Shown here: piece after piece, positions 1 to 11,826 of the stretch
Position numbering within the stretch: the first letter of the stretch is position 1
Layout of the letters: every line of letters starts with the position of its first letter
From: Opisthocomus hoazin
Lineage: Eukaryota; Chordata; Aves; Opisthocomiformes; Opisthocomidae
Direction of reading: 5' to 3'
DNA length: 64,000 bases
Assembly (NCBI RefSeq): GCF_030867145.1
Contig: NC_134454.1
Location: 52,679,830-52,743,829, forward strand
Made by a program: the position numbers and the translations under genes
The notes under the pieces: generated by a model
Database searches by the model: none
Seen by the model: the letters and a program-made list of their open reading frames with translations, nothing else
Told to the model about the DNA's origin: nothing

Positions 1-1687
1 AAGGGTAGGAGAGCAGGATACCACAAATAGTCTTTTTCAGTATCATGTTTTGAATTGATTTTTCATTCTTTTTGTTTCTTCCTTTTATTTTTTTATTTTT
101 TTTTTTTTTTCTGGAGGACTCCTTCAGATAATAACTGGAGTTGAAAAGATAGATGAGGTGTACCTTTCCAAAGTACCTTGTTTTACATTGCTTGTGATAA
201 ATATAGGTCCTTATCACCGGATTTTGAATTTCTCTCTCTTGCTGAAGGTGCAATGATTGAAAGACTAAAATACAAAGTGGAGTCCACAGAACTCTGTCAA
301 ACTTACATATAGAAGAATCATGAGGTCTTTAGGAGTATCTGACACACACAAAAAAATCCCCTAAGGAATTATGCCATAAAAATTAATCTTTCTCAAATTT
401 AATTCCTTTATAAAGCTAAATCTAAATGATTAACATTCTAGTGCTATTTATTATCGGAAATGTAAAGGGACTATTCTAAGGCTCAGTCCACTCTCTTAGC
501 CACCTGGCCATACTGACAACAATAACAGCACTTTCGTGGTGGTTTTGTGCAAAGAATTTGTTCTTTCACAGCAAGAGACCATAAAGAGCTTCCTTTCAAT
601 AGTCTGAAGTATTGTATTTCCGTTAGGCTAAAAAAATCACGTTGTGTTGCTTTGAGTTGAATTACACATTCAGTGCTATTTATTCCCTTTGGCTTAGTTT
701 GAAAGTGCTGAACCATTCGAAATATAAATGGAAAATTTCTGTTTTAAGGGCTCTCTACTTATTTCAGTTCCCTGTAACCCAAGAGGATAGCTAAAAAGAA
801 GTCCTTTATGCCAGTGCACAATATAGACTATATTTCACGTTGCAGTAAATCCAAAATCTCTGTGTGTGATGAAATTTTTTTAAAAAACCAGTGGAATTAA
901 GATTAATTGGAGCTTGACGACATATAAAATATTTACAATGTTTTTTGGATGGATATTTTGATGGAGGTGGAGGTACTTGGAAGAGAGTCATGACCATAAG
1001 TCTTTAAGATTGTGTCAGAAATGCAGTTTCACTGGGAAACATGCTACAAGATTATGAGGAAAAACATGTTGGCTTTGAGGAGCACAGGGGCACCAGATGA
1101 TATCAACAAAGAAAAACTGGGTAGAATATCTATTGTATTATGAATTGCTTTGCAACATAGTAGTAAACTGCTGGCACCCCATCCCAGTAACATTCGCCAT
1201 ATAGATAAATGCACCCATCTTGTTTATCTCTGCATGTTTTTGCTACTGATTGGCATGGTTCTTGATGTGTGTGTGTGCAGAGTTTGAACAGGCGTTTGTA
1301 TTAGTTACGAAGCACACGCATACATATTGGGAAAGGATTTGTTCTCTGCACAATGGACAGAAATGTAATATTTTGAGCAGCATACATCGAGAGGGCTGCT
1401 TTAACGCCTACCAAGTATTTACATAAAACTTTATAAAAACAGTATGTTTTTAGAAACCATGCCCCTCTTATGATATGTATTGGCTAAAATCTTGAGCTCA
1501 GTGTGCTAGGAAATAAGTAAATGAACTGCAGTAGTTTTGTAAGAAAGGCAGCGGAGCAGAAAATCTATAAATTAGTAAAGAGTTCTCTTAATGAATAACT
1601 TCCATCCTATTCAAGCTCATCTTCCTCATTGTTCCCCAAGAGTCCGTTTTTAAATTTATGATGAACTGTTGCTATCCTGTCCCATAC
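1..1687. other. Intergenic, nothing recognised
   Basis: AT-rich sequence with a T-rich run at about 76-110. No gene or repeat family recognised. Confidence 0.5.
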
Positions 1688-1788
1688 ATAGAATCATAGA
1701 AAGTTTTGGGTCGGAAGGGACCCCTAGAGGTCATCTAGTCCAACACCCCTACAGCGAGCAGGGACACTGCTAACTAGATCAGGTTGCT
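1688..1788 (-). mobile_element. CR1 LINE 3' fragment
   Basis: Begins with the reverse-complement CR1 tail (atagaatcatagaa), followed by the GGAAGGGACC and TCATCTAGTCCAAC blocks. About 100 bp, strongly 5'-truncated and somewhat diverged. Confidence 0.85.
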
Positions 1789-2123
1789 ATCATGTCGTAT
1801 CATCATTTTCATCTCCAGCCTCCATCTCTGTACTCAGTCAGTTCACCTTCACGATAGTTTGTGTTCTGATGGTAGTTGCTCACATGGGAAGGAAAGGCTT
1901 CAGACAGATTCATCAGCTTCTCCTACCCATCTTCATTAACAGCTGTGGCTTTGGCTCGCTGTATTCTCAAGACGCACGTAACGTTCCAACAAAACCGGGA
2001 AGCAAAATCAGCTGGTAAGAAAGTAGGGGGAGTCTTTGTTTTAAATGACCTGTTAGAACATTTAGGTTGGAGTACCATTATTAACGTGTTGGAGTTACTG
2101 CTTTACCCTTCTAACATCACAGT

Positions 2124-2669
2124 TGTGATATAAGGCAGAAATGCCGAGGTCGTAGTGACACTGTTTAATTTAGGCCTGACTGCTTAGTACAAACAATGCA
2201 TGACTTACTAACGACTATGCCCTTGAGGAGGACCTAGCAGACTGGTAAAAGGGGAACATCCTGCCCAGAAGGCGCGGAAAGCTGAAAGATTGCTAAAGAA
2301 GCATGAAGTCAACAAAAATCTAGGGTTACTACACGAGAGGTGGCAGGGGCAGATCGTGACTGCCAACTCAATTCAGAACCAGAAAGACTGCACCGCCGCC
2401 AGCTTGCAAGCACACGTAGTTAAATAAAGGAGGAAAATACCTTTAAGATGAGTGTGTAACGCAATGAACAAATCAGAATGTAATGAGTAGTTTCCTTGGT
2501 TTTGTAACAGTGTAAAGTCCTTGTGACTCTGCTAAGCGGTGTGCTGGCTTTGTGGAATTATCACCTAGCACCCATATCTGTGCAAATACGCAATAAAGAC
2601 AGTACCTCTGCTCTGTGTGTATATCAGCATACTGCACACCGGGTGAACGATCCCACTTTTGGGAAAGCA
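2124..2669 (+). mobile_element. Solo LTR, family A, forward
   Basis: About 546 bp, starting TGTGATATAAGG and ending GGGAAAGCA, with a poly(A) signal at 2592-2597 and a GT-rich end (CTCTGCTCTGTGTGTAT). The reverse complement of 11351-11826 aligns along nearly the whole length. No internal retroviral region lies next to it, so it is a solo LTR. A clear target duplication was not found. Confidence 0.8.
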
Positions 2670-3505
2670 GTTGTGCTCTTGTAGCTGTGATGACATAAGG
2701 ATAAAGGGAAAGAGGGGGTTGGTAGGACAGCTGTGTTTCTCTGTTAGATTAGGAATAGTTAGAAAGACGCAGAAAAGTTGCAGATTCCACCCAATAAACC
2801 CTACCACCACACACAAGATGTGCACCCAGGTGCCCCTTCTCTAAAAAAGCAAGTAAAACAATATCACAACAGAAAAAAAAAGTCATCTAACTTCCCTTCC
2901 AAAATACACTGAGCACCCCAGTCGAAGCAAAGGGTTGTTTGTCATCATGAAGAATCAGCAGGGAGGAGGTCAGTATTAAAAAAAAATGCCCGAGACTGGT
3001 CTTGAAACTTTGTGTACCAACAAAGTGTATTTCTTAGGTGTTTTGAAACGCCTGAAAAGCTGACTATGAACTGCAAGCACTGTGTTGACCTTTTCTCTTT
3101 TTTTTCCAAAGTGGTGCAACTCGTGCCATGTCTGTACATGGATGTTCAGAGGCATTCGTGAGGATCCATTAGCTCAGTGCACTAAAGTAAAATTGTGGGA
3201 AACCTCGGCCAAATGCTGTCATTTGCAAAGGCAGTAGGTGTTAGGCCTAGCGAACCCCTTTCAAACCACAATGAATTAAACCATACTTGTGTCTGAATAA
3301 CAATATAAATTCTTCAGGTGCGCAAGAAAGATTGTTTTTAGCTAGGTGCAAACAGAGCATCATATGTGCTTTGTGTGTGTCATCATACATGCTTTGTGTC
3401 TGTGCGGGTATTTTTGAAGACAGTGCTGATAGAGGGGATTGTAAGAAATGTGAAACTATAACAAAAAAGCCTTAATATTTTCTAGGTTTTAGTAGTCTTT
3501 AGTAT
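2670..3505. other. Spacer between two LTRs, nothing recognised
   Basis: AT-rich, with no coding or repeat signature. It could in principle be eroded element sequence, but there is no support for that. Confidence 0.4.
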
Positions 3506-4152
3506 TGTAACTTGTATTCCTGTATGCATAGTGATCTAATGATGTAACTGTTACACTAATCCCTGTTTTCTTATTAAGGAAGGTAGTGGATGGACATGGG
3601 CACAAGCTATCACTTAGTCGTTAGACAAAATAATTAAGTGAAACAAAAGTGGTCTTGGTTCTCAGCAAATAATTGGGATAATTGTAGGATAAAAGAGACT
3701 CCTAAATAATTCTATTCCAGACAGCTCGGCCTTGGGAGGGCAAATGCACCAAGCTACAGAGATAAGGAGGCACCAAGAAAGCAACAAGACCAGAGCCAAA
3801 CAACCTGAAGGACATGATGTATGTGATCCTAGAACTGAGTTTGCGCAGAAACAAAGGTCAATCAGTGAACACCGTGATGAAGAGGATGGGCCTTTATCTT
3901 TGGACCCCCAAAGACCACCCAAAGATGCTAACAGACATGCGTGAAAGATATTTACATATGCTAATTAGTTCTTAGAAATATGATGAGTATTTACATGTGT
4001 GATTGTATTTAACCTGAAGCAACAGGGTGTCTGGCACGCACGTTTGGAGGAGAAATCCCCCGTGTGCCCGGTGCCGCAATAAAAAGTATCTGCTTAACAG
4101 TATACATTGTACTGTTACGTTTTTCCTATCGGATCTTTGAATCAGTGCTGCA
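3506..4152 (+). mobile_element. Solo LTR, family B, forward (edges approximate)
   Basis: From about 3700 on it matches the reverse complement of 30708-31356 closely (AGACAGCTCGGCCTTGGGAG, GAGTTTGCGCAGAAACAAAG, GGAGAAATCCCCCGTGTGCC blocks). Poly(A) signal at 4078-4083. The first 200 bp are more diverged, so the 5' edge is estimated from expected length and a TG at 3506. Confidence 0.75.
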
Positions 4153-4398
4153 TGGGGTTCTTCTGTGAAATGCTAAAGTGAATGCTTCAGCCAACATAAT
4201 GTTAAAACGTGTCTGTCCAGTGCCCTGCAACTGGACATTTTCTGTCTGAAAATAAGAAAATGGATTTGCTAGTAGTTCGTGTTAGCAGCAGCTGAACAGG
4301 TGAAATTAGCAACCTTCAACAACCTGGTTAATTTACTATGTGATTGTTCTGAGTCATGCAGGATTTAGCTTCCTGTTCCTGAGAAAGAAGAGCCACTT

Positions 4399-4811
4399 AG
4401 AATCATAGAATCTTATAATGGTAAGGGTTGGAAGGGACCTTAAAGATCATCTGGTTCCTACCCCCCCTGCCATGAGCAGGGACATCTTTCACGAGACCAG
4501 GTTGCTCAGAGCTCCACCCAGCCTGGCCTTGAACTCTTCCAGGGAGGAGGCATCCACAGCTTCTCTGGGCAACCTGTTCTAGTGCCTCACCACCCTCATG
4601 GTGAAGAATTTCTTCCTAATATCTAATCCAAATCTGCCCTCTTTTAGTTTAGAGCCAGTCCCCCTTGTCCTATCACTACACACCCTTGTGAAAAGCCTCT
4701 CTCCATCCTTCCTGTAGGCCCCCTTCAGGTACTGGAAGGCTGCTAGAAGGTCGCACCGGAGCCTTCTCTTCTCCAGGCTGAACAGCCCCAACTCCCTCAG
4801 CCTGTCCTCAT
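4399..4811 (-). mobile_element. CR1 LINE 3' fragment, young copy
   Basis: Reverse-complement CR1 tail (agaatcatagaatc), then the GTTGGAAGGGACCTTAAAGA block and the terminal ORF2 region. The last codons of the decayed ORF2 read on the minus strand. Very similar to the copy at 33393-33880. Confidence 0.92.
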
Positions 4812-5751
4812 ACTTATTGGCTCCTGCATCAACATTGCAGATACATTTCAGGATACCTACAAGTTTGCCATTTAGAGGGACTGGTTTGGGTTTTTTCTTA
4901 GTATTTCTGTAATTATGACAGAAAATATGTCCTGTTGTATTAATCCCAAGTAAAATAAGAATCAGCCATTGGAAACTGTCTGCAAACTGAAATTACAACC
5001 TCATTTTGTCCCAAATCCATGTCAAAATTTTGCTGTCATTTATTACAGTGTCCTTGTACGTCTGCTTTTTAATTGTTCCTGAAGGTGGTATCTTTCTAGT
5101 TATTTCCACAATTTTAACTATTATGTCATAATTAGTGATCTGCACTATCTAATATATCCACTATCTAAAAGAGTTTTTATATGTTATCATATGATATAGT
5201 CTGAGCCTGGTGTAGTAGAGTAGCACCTGCTAGCTATTATCTGGTACTGTGGAGAGAGAATAGGGTGCTGTTTCCACAAGGAAAAATGCTGCTCGGTTCC
5301 GAATTAGATATTCTATAATTTAGGTAAAAGAAACTGAAGGTATAAATGTGTCATAAAACAAAAGAGTTTCTCAAAGTTATACTTCACTATATTCAAAGCA
5401 ACAGACATCAGTATTTTTTTTTCACCTTGAAGATACGTTTTTTGGCCTTTTCGTTTTTAAATTATTTTGCTAGTTGTTAATCTTCTACTCTTTTCACAGG
5501 TTTGTAACCCTGTGGGGCTGTTTTGCATATGGAATAAAAGGAAAAATGTTTTGATTTTGACTGTTTTACAAGTTGTTTTGTTCATTTCACCTCATGGAGG
5601 TCCATTTGCTGCTGGATTTTTCTAAGCTGTTTTTAAAATTATCCTTCAGTTTTTTAAATTCATGAAGTTTGACAAATTCATTATTATATTCAATACCACA
5701 CTCTTAAATGTAAGAGCTGTTGTAATAAAGAAAAATATAAATGTTGCCCAG

Positions 5752-5825
5752 GGATTTACTAGGGCACTGTTCTGAACTGCTCATTTGAAATGAGGAGCAG
5801 TCCAGAACTGTGCCTTAGTGAATCG
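5752..5825. repeat. Long imperfect palindrome / hairpin
   Basis: Arms of about 35 bases pair around a centre at tcatttgaaatga. The left arm contains GGGCACTGTTCTGAACTGCT; the right arm contains AGCAGTCCAGAACTGTGCC. By eye about five mismatches and one 3-base bulge. Origin unknown: it could be an RNA hairpin, a short palindromic transposon, or chance. Confidence 0.8.
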
Positions 5826-8800
5826 TGTGCTCACTGCAAATGAGAATATTTCAGTTTAATATCACAAATTTCAGCATTGTGCTCCAAAGCCCAAACCAGC
5901 TCTGTAATCCCAACAGATTACAAACAGGAAGAGCTGGGACAGAGGATAATTTAGGGGACTTGGTGTAGGAAGGTATTCACATGGACATTTTGTACTAGCC
6001 AGCCACAGAATTATGAGGTCAAACTCTGAGTAGGTAGGGAAGTAGAATAACAGGTTGGGAAGAAGTTGTGTAAAATAGGTCTCCTCGATGCTATCACGTA
6101 ACCATTTCCCTCCAACAGGGTGGCTCCAATATATGTCAAGCGGAGTATTTATGCCTGCAGAAAACTAACACCTTGGTTATGATTGGCATAGGCTTTATGC
6201 AACATGTTACTTGGCTCCTAAACGTCAAGGAGATTTGAACATTGTACCTCACACACAGGAAAACTGCCAGGAAGGTTGCGGGTCTCGGCATTCAGTTCTG
6301 TATTTTGATCCAAGCAGTCAGATGTCTGATGAAAGAGCAATTATGAGACAATAGGCTTTAATTTTGCCAAAAAACAAAATATAGAGTAAAACCACAGCAG
6401 GGTGCAGCTTGAGCTTGGTTCTTCAGTTAGCATATCCAGTGGTTTCAAATAAATATGCTTTTTATAAGCTGATGGATTGGCTGACAGTATCCATTAGCCC
6501 CATGCAGCAAATCACTACACTTTCTTGTTCTGCTTGTTACTGCAAAGTAGTGTAAAATGTTAACATTTTGTATGAAAGACAGGAAAGGAAATGTTTTGAG
6601 TAAAAGGAGGAGGGAGAACAGCAGACATAATGAGCCTTTTCCTGCTAGAGGAAACAGTGGGCATTTTATTAAGAAGAAATGCACTGAATAGAAAATTCAT
6701 GTGCATAACATGGCACAGGGGCAGAAGGAATAATAGTAACAAATATGGTAATAATTGTTGTCTAAATGAGCTAGCTGTGCCATGGCTATCTCAGTGATGG
6801 ATGCCAGGTCCATATGGCTAGGAGATAGTCTGGGACAATGTGAGTCACTTCCACATCTGACGCTACCTGCAGCTCTGAATGTCCTAAAAGCACCATGTTT
6901 AAAGAAAAAATAAATAAAAATCTGTCTGTTCTCTGTGAGAACAGCTGACAAAGGTCCAGGAACAGCAGAGTGGATCAACATCTGTCTAACAGCAGGGCAC
7001 TTGGAACAACATGGTTAGCCATTTTTTACCAGGCCTAGTCATGAATATTAGTTGCAGACAGTATTGAAAGCCTCTAGTGTTGCGATGCGCCTTGGCAAGT
7101 GGCAAAAGATGAATCAGGAACAGATGTAGTAGGAGATCAGGAGAGTTTTCTGCCTTACCACATTCTGGCTACAGCATGTCTGCCCTGAACAGGGGTCCCA
7201 GGGAGTTTGCACAGGCCACAGGGTCCGTCATACAATGCACATAACAGAAGAAAGATGCACACCGTCAGGGTGAACGTGGGATGTGGCAGCCCAGGCTGAA
7301 GCACCGAGCCTCTGCAGATGCCAGCAAATGTGCAAAGCATTAGCTGCTGCAGCCTGTCCTTCACAGCCCAGCAAGTAACTGGGGGTCTGCGAGAAAGAGT
7401 GAGCAATGGCAAATGAGTTTCAGAGAGGTAAAGCTCTCTTTGTCTGTAAGCTATGCGAAACATTCAATACTTGTATTTGATATGCTTCTTTCTCCTTTTG
7501 GTCTGTGTTTAAGGAAATAAAGTGAGGCAGACATTTATTGTGAAAAGACTCTCTATAGCCTTGACTAATTATGTCCAGGACCATTCTCCTCCGTAAGCTG
7601 ATTACCCAGCTTTTTTATTTTCTCACAATCTCCATTTTTCCCTGGCACCCACAGCTAATTGTGGTGCTGGGGTGAGCTTTAAGGGCAAGCAAACCAGGTG
7701 TTCACCTCTCCCAGTGAGGTCAGAGGCAGGAGAAGAGTGGACTGGGACAGTTACAGCTTGACGTCCCTTCCAGTGAACAATAGATCATCCAGGAGGTAGC
7801 CTGGCATCGCCGTGGGGTCATCTGATAGTAGTCACCTCTAAGCAGAAGTACTGAAGCAAGAAGAGCCAGAAGAGGGTAGCTAGACGGGGAATGGGAGGTG
7901 GGGGAGGAAGGAAGGAAAAGCAGCAACTCACGTCCCTGGGATTGGAAACAGTCCTCTGAGTCATTGGATCCAGGTGCAGTTTGTTTGCCTGGACATTGAT
8001 GAGGATGTGTGGTTGAGGTGCTTTTCAGGGGGAGGTGAGGAGCTGGTGGCAAATGCTCTGAGAGGTGGCAATCAGGATCTCTAGAAACTGCTGGGGTTAG
8101 GGAAGGTGCTTAGCACATGGAAGCCCAACCTTCCGCCTGATTCTGCTATGCTGTCTTTTCTATTTCGCATCCCTGAGTGGGCAGAACTCTTCTCAGCCAA
8201 ACCCACTCACCAGCCCACCAAGTGGTAAGGAGGAAAACCAGTGGTTACAGAAGGGCAGCAGGTATAGATTTTTTTATCTTCCTCCTTTACCTTTTGGGCT
8301 GTTGCTGCAAGTCTCTGCTCCTGATAAACCTATATTTATTTCAGAGACAACACAGCCAGCTCTTATTTATGCTGGATGAAATTTTGGTGCCCATATGCCT
8401 ACCTGGGCTTAAAAAAACAAACAAAAAAATCTTGTTAAAAGAAGAGTTGTCTGAAGACTGTGGTGGTGATGTAAATGTCCCCAGATCATGAATGCAGTAA
8501 TATTATTATGGAATTGAAGTGCACAGTCTAACTCTTCATTTACCAAATATTCATCAAAATATTATTACAAACTGATAAGCTGTGGTCTTTGCAGCTCTCA
8601 GAGCAGAGAGATTACTTTGGCAAGTGGCATGAATACTGTCTCTGTGCAAAGCATCGTGTCGGGATAGTTAATAAGTTTATCAAGCAGTGTTATAAAACAC
8701 TAGATTGAGTGTTATACACTAGTTTGTTATGGGAAATTTTGTTCTAATTAAGCCTAGATATTTGAGACAATTGGCTGTTTGTACTTATTTAAGTAACAGA

Positions 8801-9000
8801 AGAGGCTGGACAGAGAGTCCTGTATGATACATAAAGCCTGTAGCCAGACTGTGATTCTCTAACTCTGTACCTCAGTGGGGAATACCATCAGCAATGCATC
8901 TCACCTGTGATGTATTTCAAGCAGTACCAGTTAGTCACTTGGGTTCTTCCTAAATCTAATCTTCTTGCAGTGGTCACTTGTTGGGGGAAAGTATACACGT

Positions 9001-9018
9001 AAAAAAAAAAAAAAAAAA
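9001..9018 (+). repeat. Poly(A) run, 18 bases
   Basis: Eighteen consecutive A. No LINE or gene tail was recognised directly upstream, so it is left unassigned. Confidence 0.8.
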
Positions 9019-11350
9019 TGGGAACAAAGTATTATAGGAGTTAGCTATTTTAACAGACATAACTCCTCATAATTGGAAGATTTTACCGTAGAATTTCTTT
9101 TTGTGTCCCTGGTTAAAAATATTTCTGTGATTCCACATCAAAGCTGTGGTACAGTAATATCATTAGCACTCCTGATGTATCCAAAGTGGGCACCCTGGTC
9201 CACAAGTGGTGAAGTACTTCTGGGTGACACAATTTCTGTTAACTTTTCTGTCTTGGATGCTGCAATAAAAACTTTCAGCAAACAGGATCTCCTCAGAGAT
9301 TTCAGCTTTGCTAAAGACTGAGTGGTTATAGAAGACATCGATGAACCACATTTCTGTACATTTTGCTCTAATGTAATTTCATATCTGAATTCATACTCAA
9401 CAGTAAGTATGTTGAGGGAAAACCAGAGCATTTATTTGTACATGTGGGGGTGGAAAGGACTGTATAAAATATCCTCCATATGAACTCTTTTCTTTCTACT
9501 GATGTGACCCTCAGTGATGCTTCGTTGTGCAGATTCTCTGGAGTCACTTGTAGTTGCATGTGTAGAAATGCAAACAGATTTGTCCTGGCGTACTATAGAT
9601 AAAATTTGTATGTCAAATGTTTACTAGGCAAAATTGACATGTGCTGAGACAGAGGTTACTCAAAACTCTTTGCATTAAACCTCCTTTTCATTCATCTGTC
9701 TGTATCTGACCTTCTCTGAATGACTCCTAGATGACAATGACACTTCTTTCTAATTTCTTGGTATGGGGAGGTCCTGTGACTGATTTACTTCTAGACCTGC
9801 AACATGGCCTTACACTTGACAGGAAACTTTTCAAAGTAAGAATGCCTAAAAACCAGCTGGAGCTGTAAACAGAAATAAGATTCAACCCTGCCCTTTTCTG
9901 TTTTGTTTTGTTGTTTTTAAATCTTTGGTAAAACTCTTATTAAATCCAGATGAAGTGAGCTATACTGAAGAGTTAGGTTTTACTACATTTGGTGCTGCAT
10001 ATTTCTCACACTGTTTAGCACTGGTCTTTGTTCTAGTATGACTTTTCTGTTGGGCTGCACTTGTTGGACTGTGTAGACTAGTAGCAACATTTTCAGTGGA
10101 GCATGACATTATCTGTGTCTGTGTTAAATGTGGTGTTTGAAAGGATTGAATCATAGTGAATGACCAAGTTGACTGGCAGTAAGAATGATATATTCATTGC
10201 CTAAGAGAACTTGAAGCAAGTGCAAGCCCCCGTCACAAATAGGGTGCCCCTTAATCTCGTAATAAATCCTTAAATAATGTCCCTAAATATTCCTTCTTTT
10301 CTTCCTTCTGCCCCTTCATGTAATTCCAGTATACTGTAGATACTTAAAGTTGTTTTTACTTAGCAGCACTTCTCACAGTTTGAAGTGGTGAAATAGAAAA
10401 CTGTGATTCTATTGATGGTACGCTAGGGTCTTCACATAAAAATCTTTTGAAAGCAATGGCTTCTGAAAAACAGGTAAGGAAGGAAAAGTCAGCTGTTGGA
10501 GGAGGTAGTTATTTTAGGAAAATTCAGGTAAAGTGAATATGGCAAATCCTATTAATACACATATATATTGTGGACAGTAACATTTAGAAATAAAAATACA
10601 CGGTTAGAATAAACTACATTATATAATTTCAGTATATCTTTTCTTATAAGAAATGGCTATATAGTTCTAAAGCCACCACAAAAATCTGTCAATGATTCCT
10701 CCTTTCCAGAAAGAAAATGGAAATAGGAAATTAGAATGAACTCTGTTAAAATCAAAGAAATGCATGTATGTGCACTTTCAACTAGAAAACATAGATTTTT
10801 CGTGTTAGCTGAAAGAAATCTGCTATACCAAAAACATATTAAAGAACTACCACGAAAACTAAGATTTCACATGTCAGCAACCATGTTGTACTGAAACTAC
10901 AATATAGTAAAGTGAAATCTGAGGGAAAAATACAGAGGAAAGAAAAGGATCCAGATAAATGTCAGTGAGGTATCTGCAAATGTCGCACAGGAATGCTGGC
11001 ATGATTCATATTCCCTACTACAACAGTATTTTCATTCTTCACAGCAAGTAGCACATTTGGTACCATGCAAACCGTTGTAAATAGGGAAAGATGAGGAATT
11101 TGGCATAGGGTCAGCACTGCTGCGTGGAGAAAAATGCTAAGGGGCTTGTTAACAAGATCTCATGCTTCTTGTGAAAGACCAGCAGCATCTCCTGGTACTG
11201 TGCTACAGCGCAGGCTAAGAATAGGATCGCAGTGAAGGAAATCCCCAACTCTTTCTGCAATAGCAGTTTTGTCTGAAACCTCCTAACTGCATGCCACTTC
11301 TTCGTGGCTGGGGACGTTTGTCAAGATTACAGCCGGAGGTATTCTACCCG

Positions 11351-11826
11351 TGTTGTCCCAAAAGCGGGATCGTTCACCCGGTGTGCAGTACACCAATATA
11401 CACACAGAGCAGAGGTACTGTCTTTATCGCGTATTTGTGCAGATGTGGGTGCTAGGTGATAATTCCACCAATCACTTGTTACATTCTGATTGGTTCGTCG
11501 CGTTACACGCTTATGTTACAAGTATACTCCATCCTTAACTACGCACGCTCGCAACCTGGGGGAGTGCAGTCTTTTTGGTTCTGAATGGAGTCAGTGGTCG
11601 CGATCTCCCCCTGCGGTCTTTACCTTGATCTTTGTTAATGTCATGCTTCTTCGGCACCCATCCGGCTTTCGGCACCTTCTGGGCTGGCTGTTCCCCTTTT
11701 ATCAGTTTGTTAGCTCCTCTTCGAGGGCATAGTCGTTAGTAAGGCGTGCATTGTTTGTACAAAGTAGTGAGGCCTAAATTAAACAGTGTCACTATGACCT
11801 CAGCATTTCTGCCCTGTATCATTACA
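11351..11826 (-). mobile_element. Solo LTR, family A, reverse
   Basis: Reverse complement of the 2124-2669 element, 476 bp, bounded by tgttgtcccaaaag on the left and cctgtatcattaca on the right (TG...CA on the minus strand). The poly(A) hexamer is changed to GATAAA. A segment of about 60 bp present in the forward copy (around 2490-2560) is missing here. Confidence 0.8.

Larger units (their letters stand above)
4812..11350. other. Intergenic, no gene recognised
   Basis: About 6.5 kb without recognisable coding sequence. It holds the hairpin at 5752-5825 and an 18-base A-run at 9001-9018. Short frames near 7155-7463, 7720-8052 and 9073-9431 have no family resemblance and overlap on both strands. 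Confidence 0.45.
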
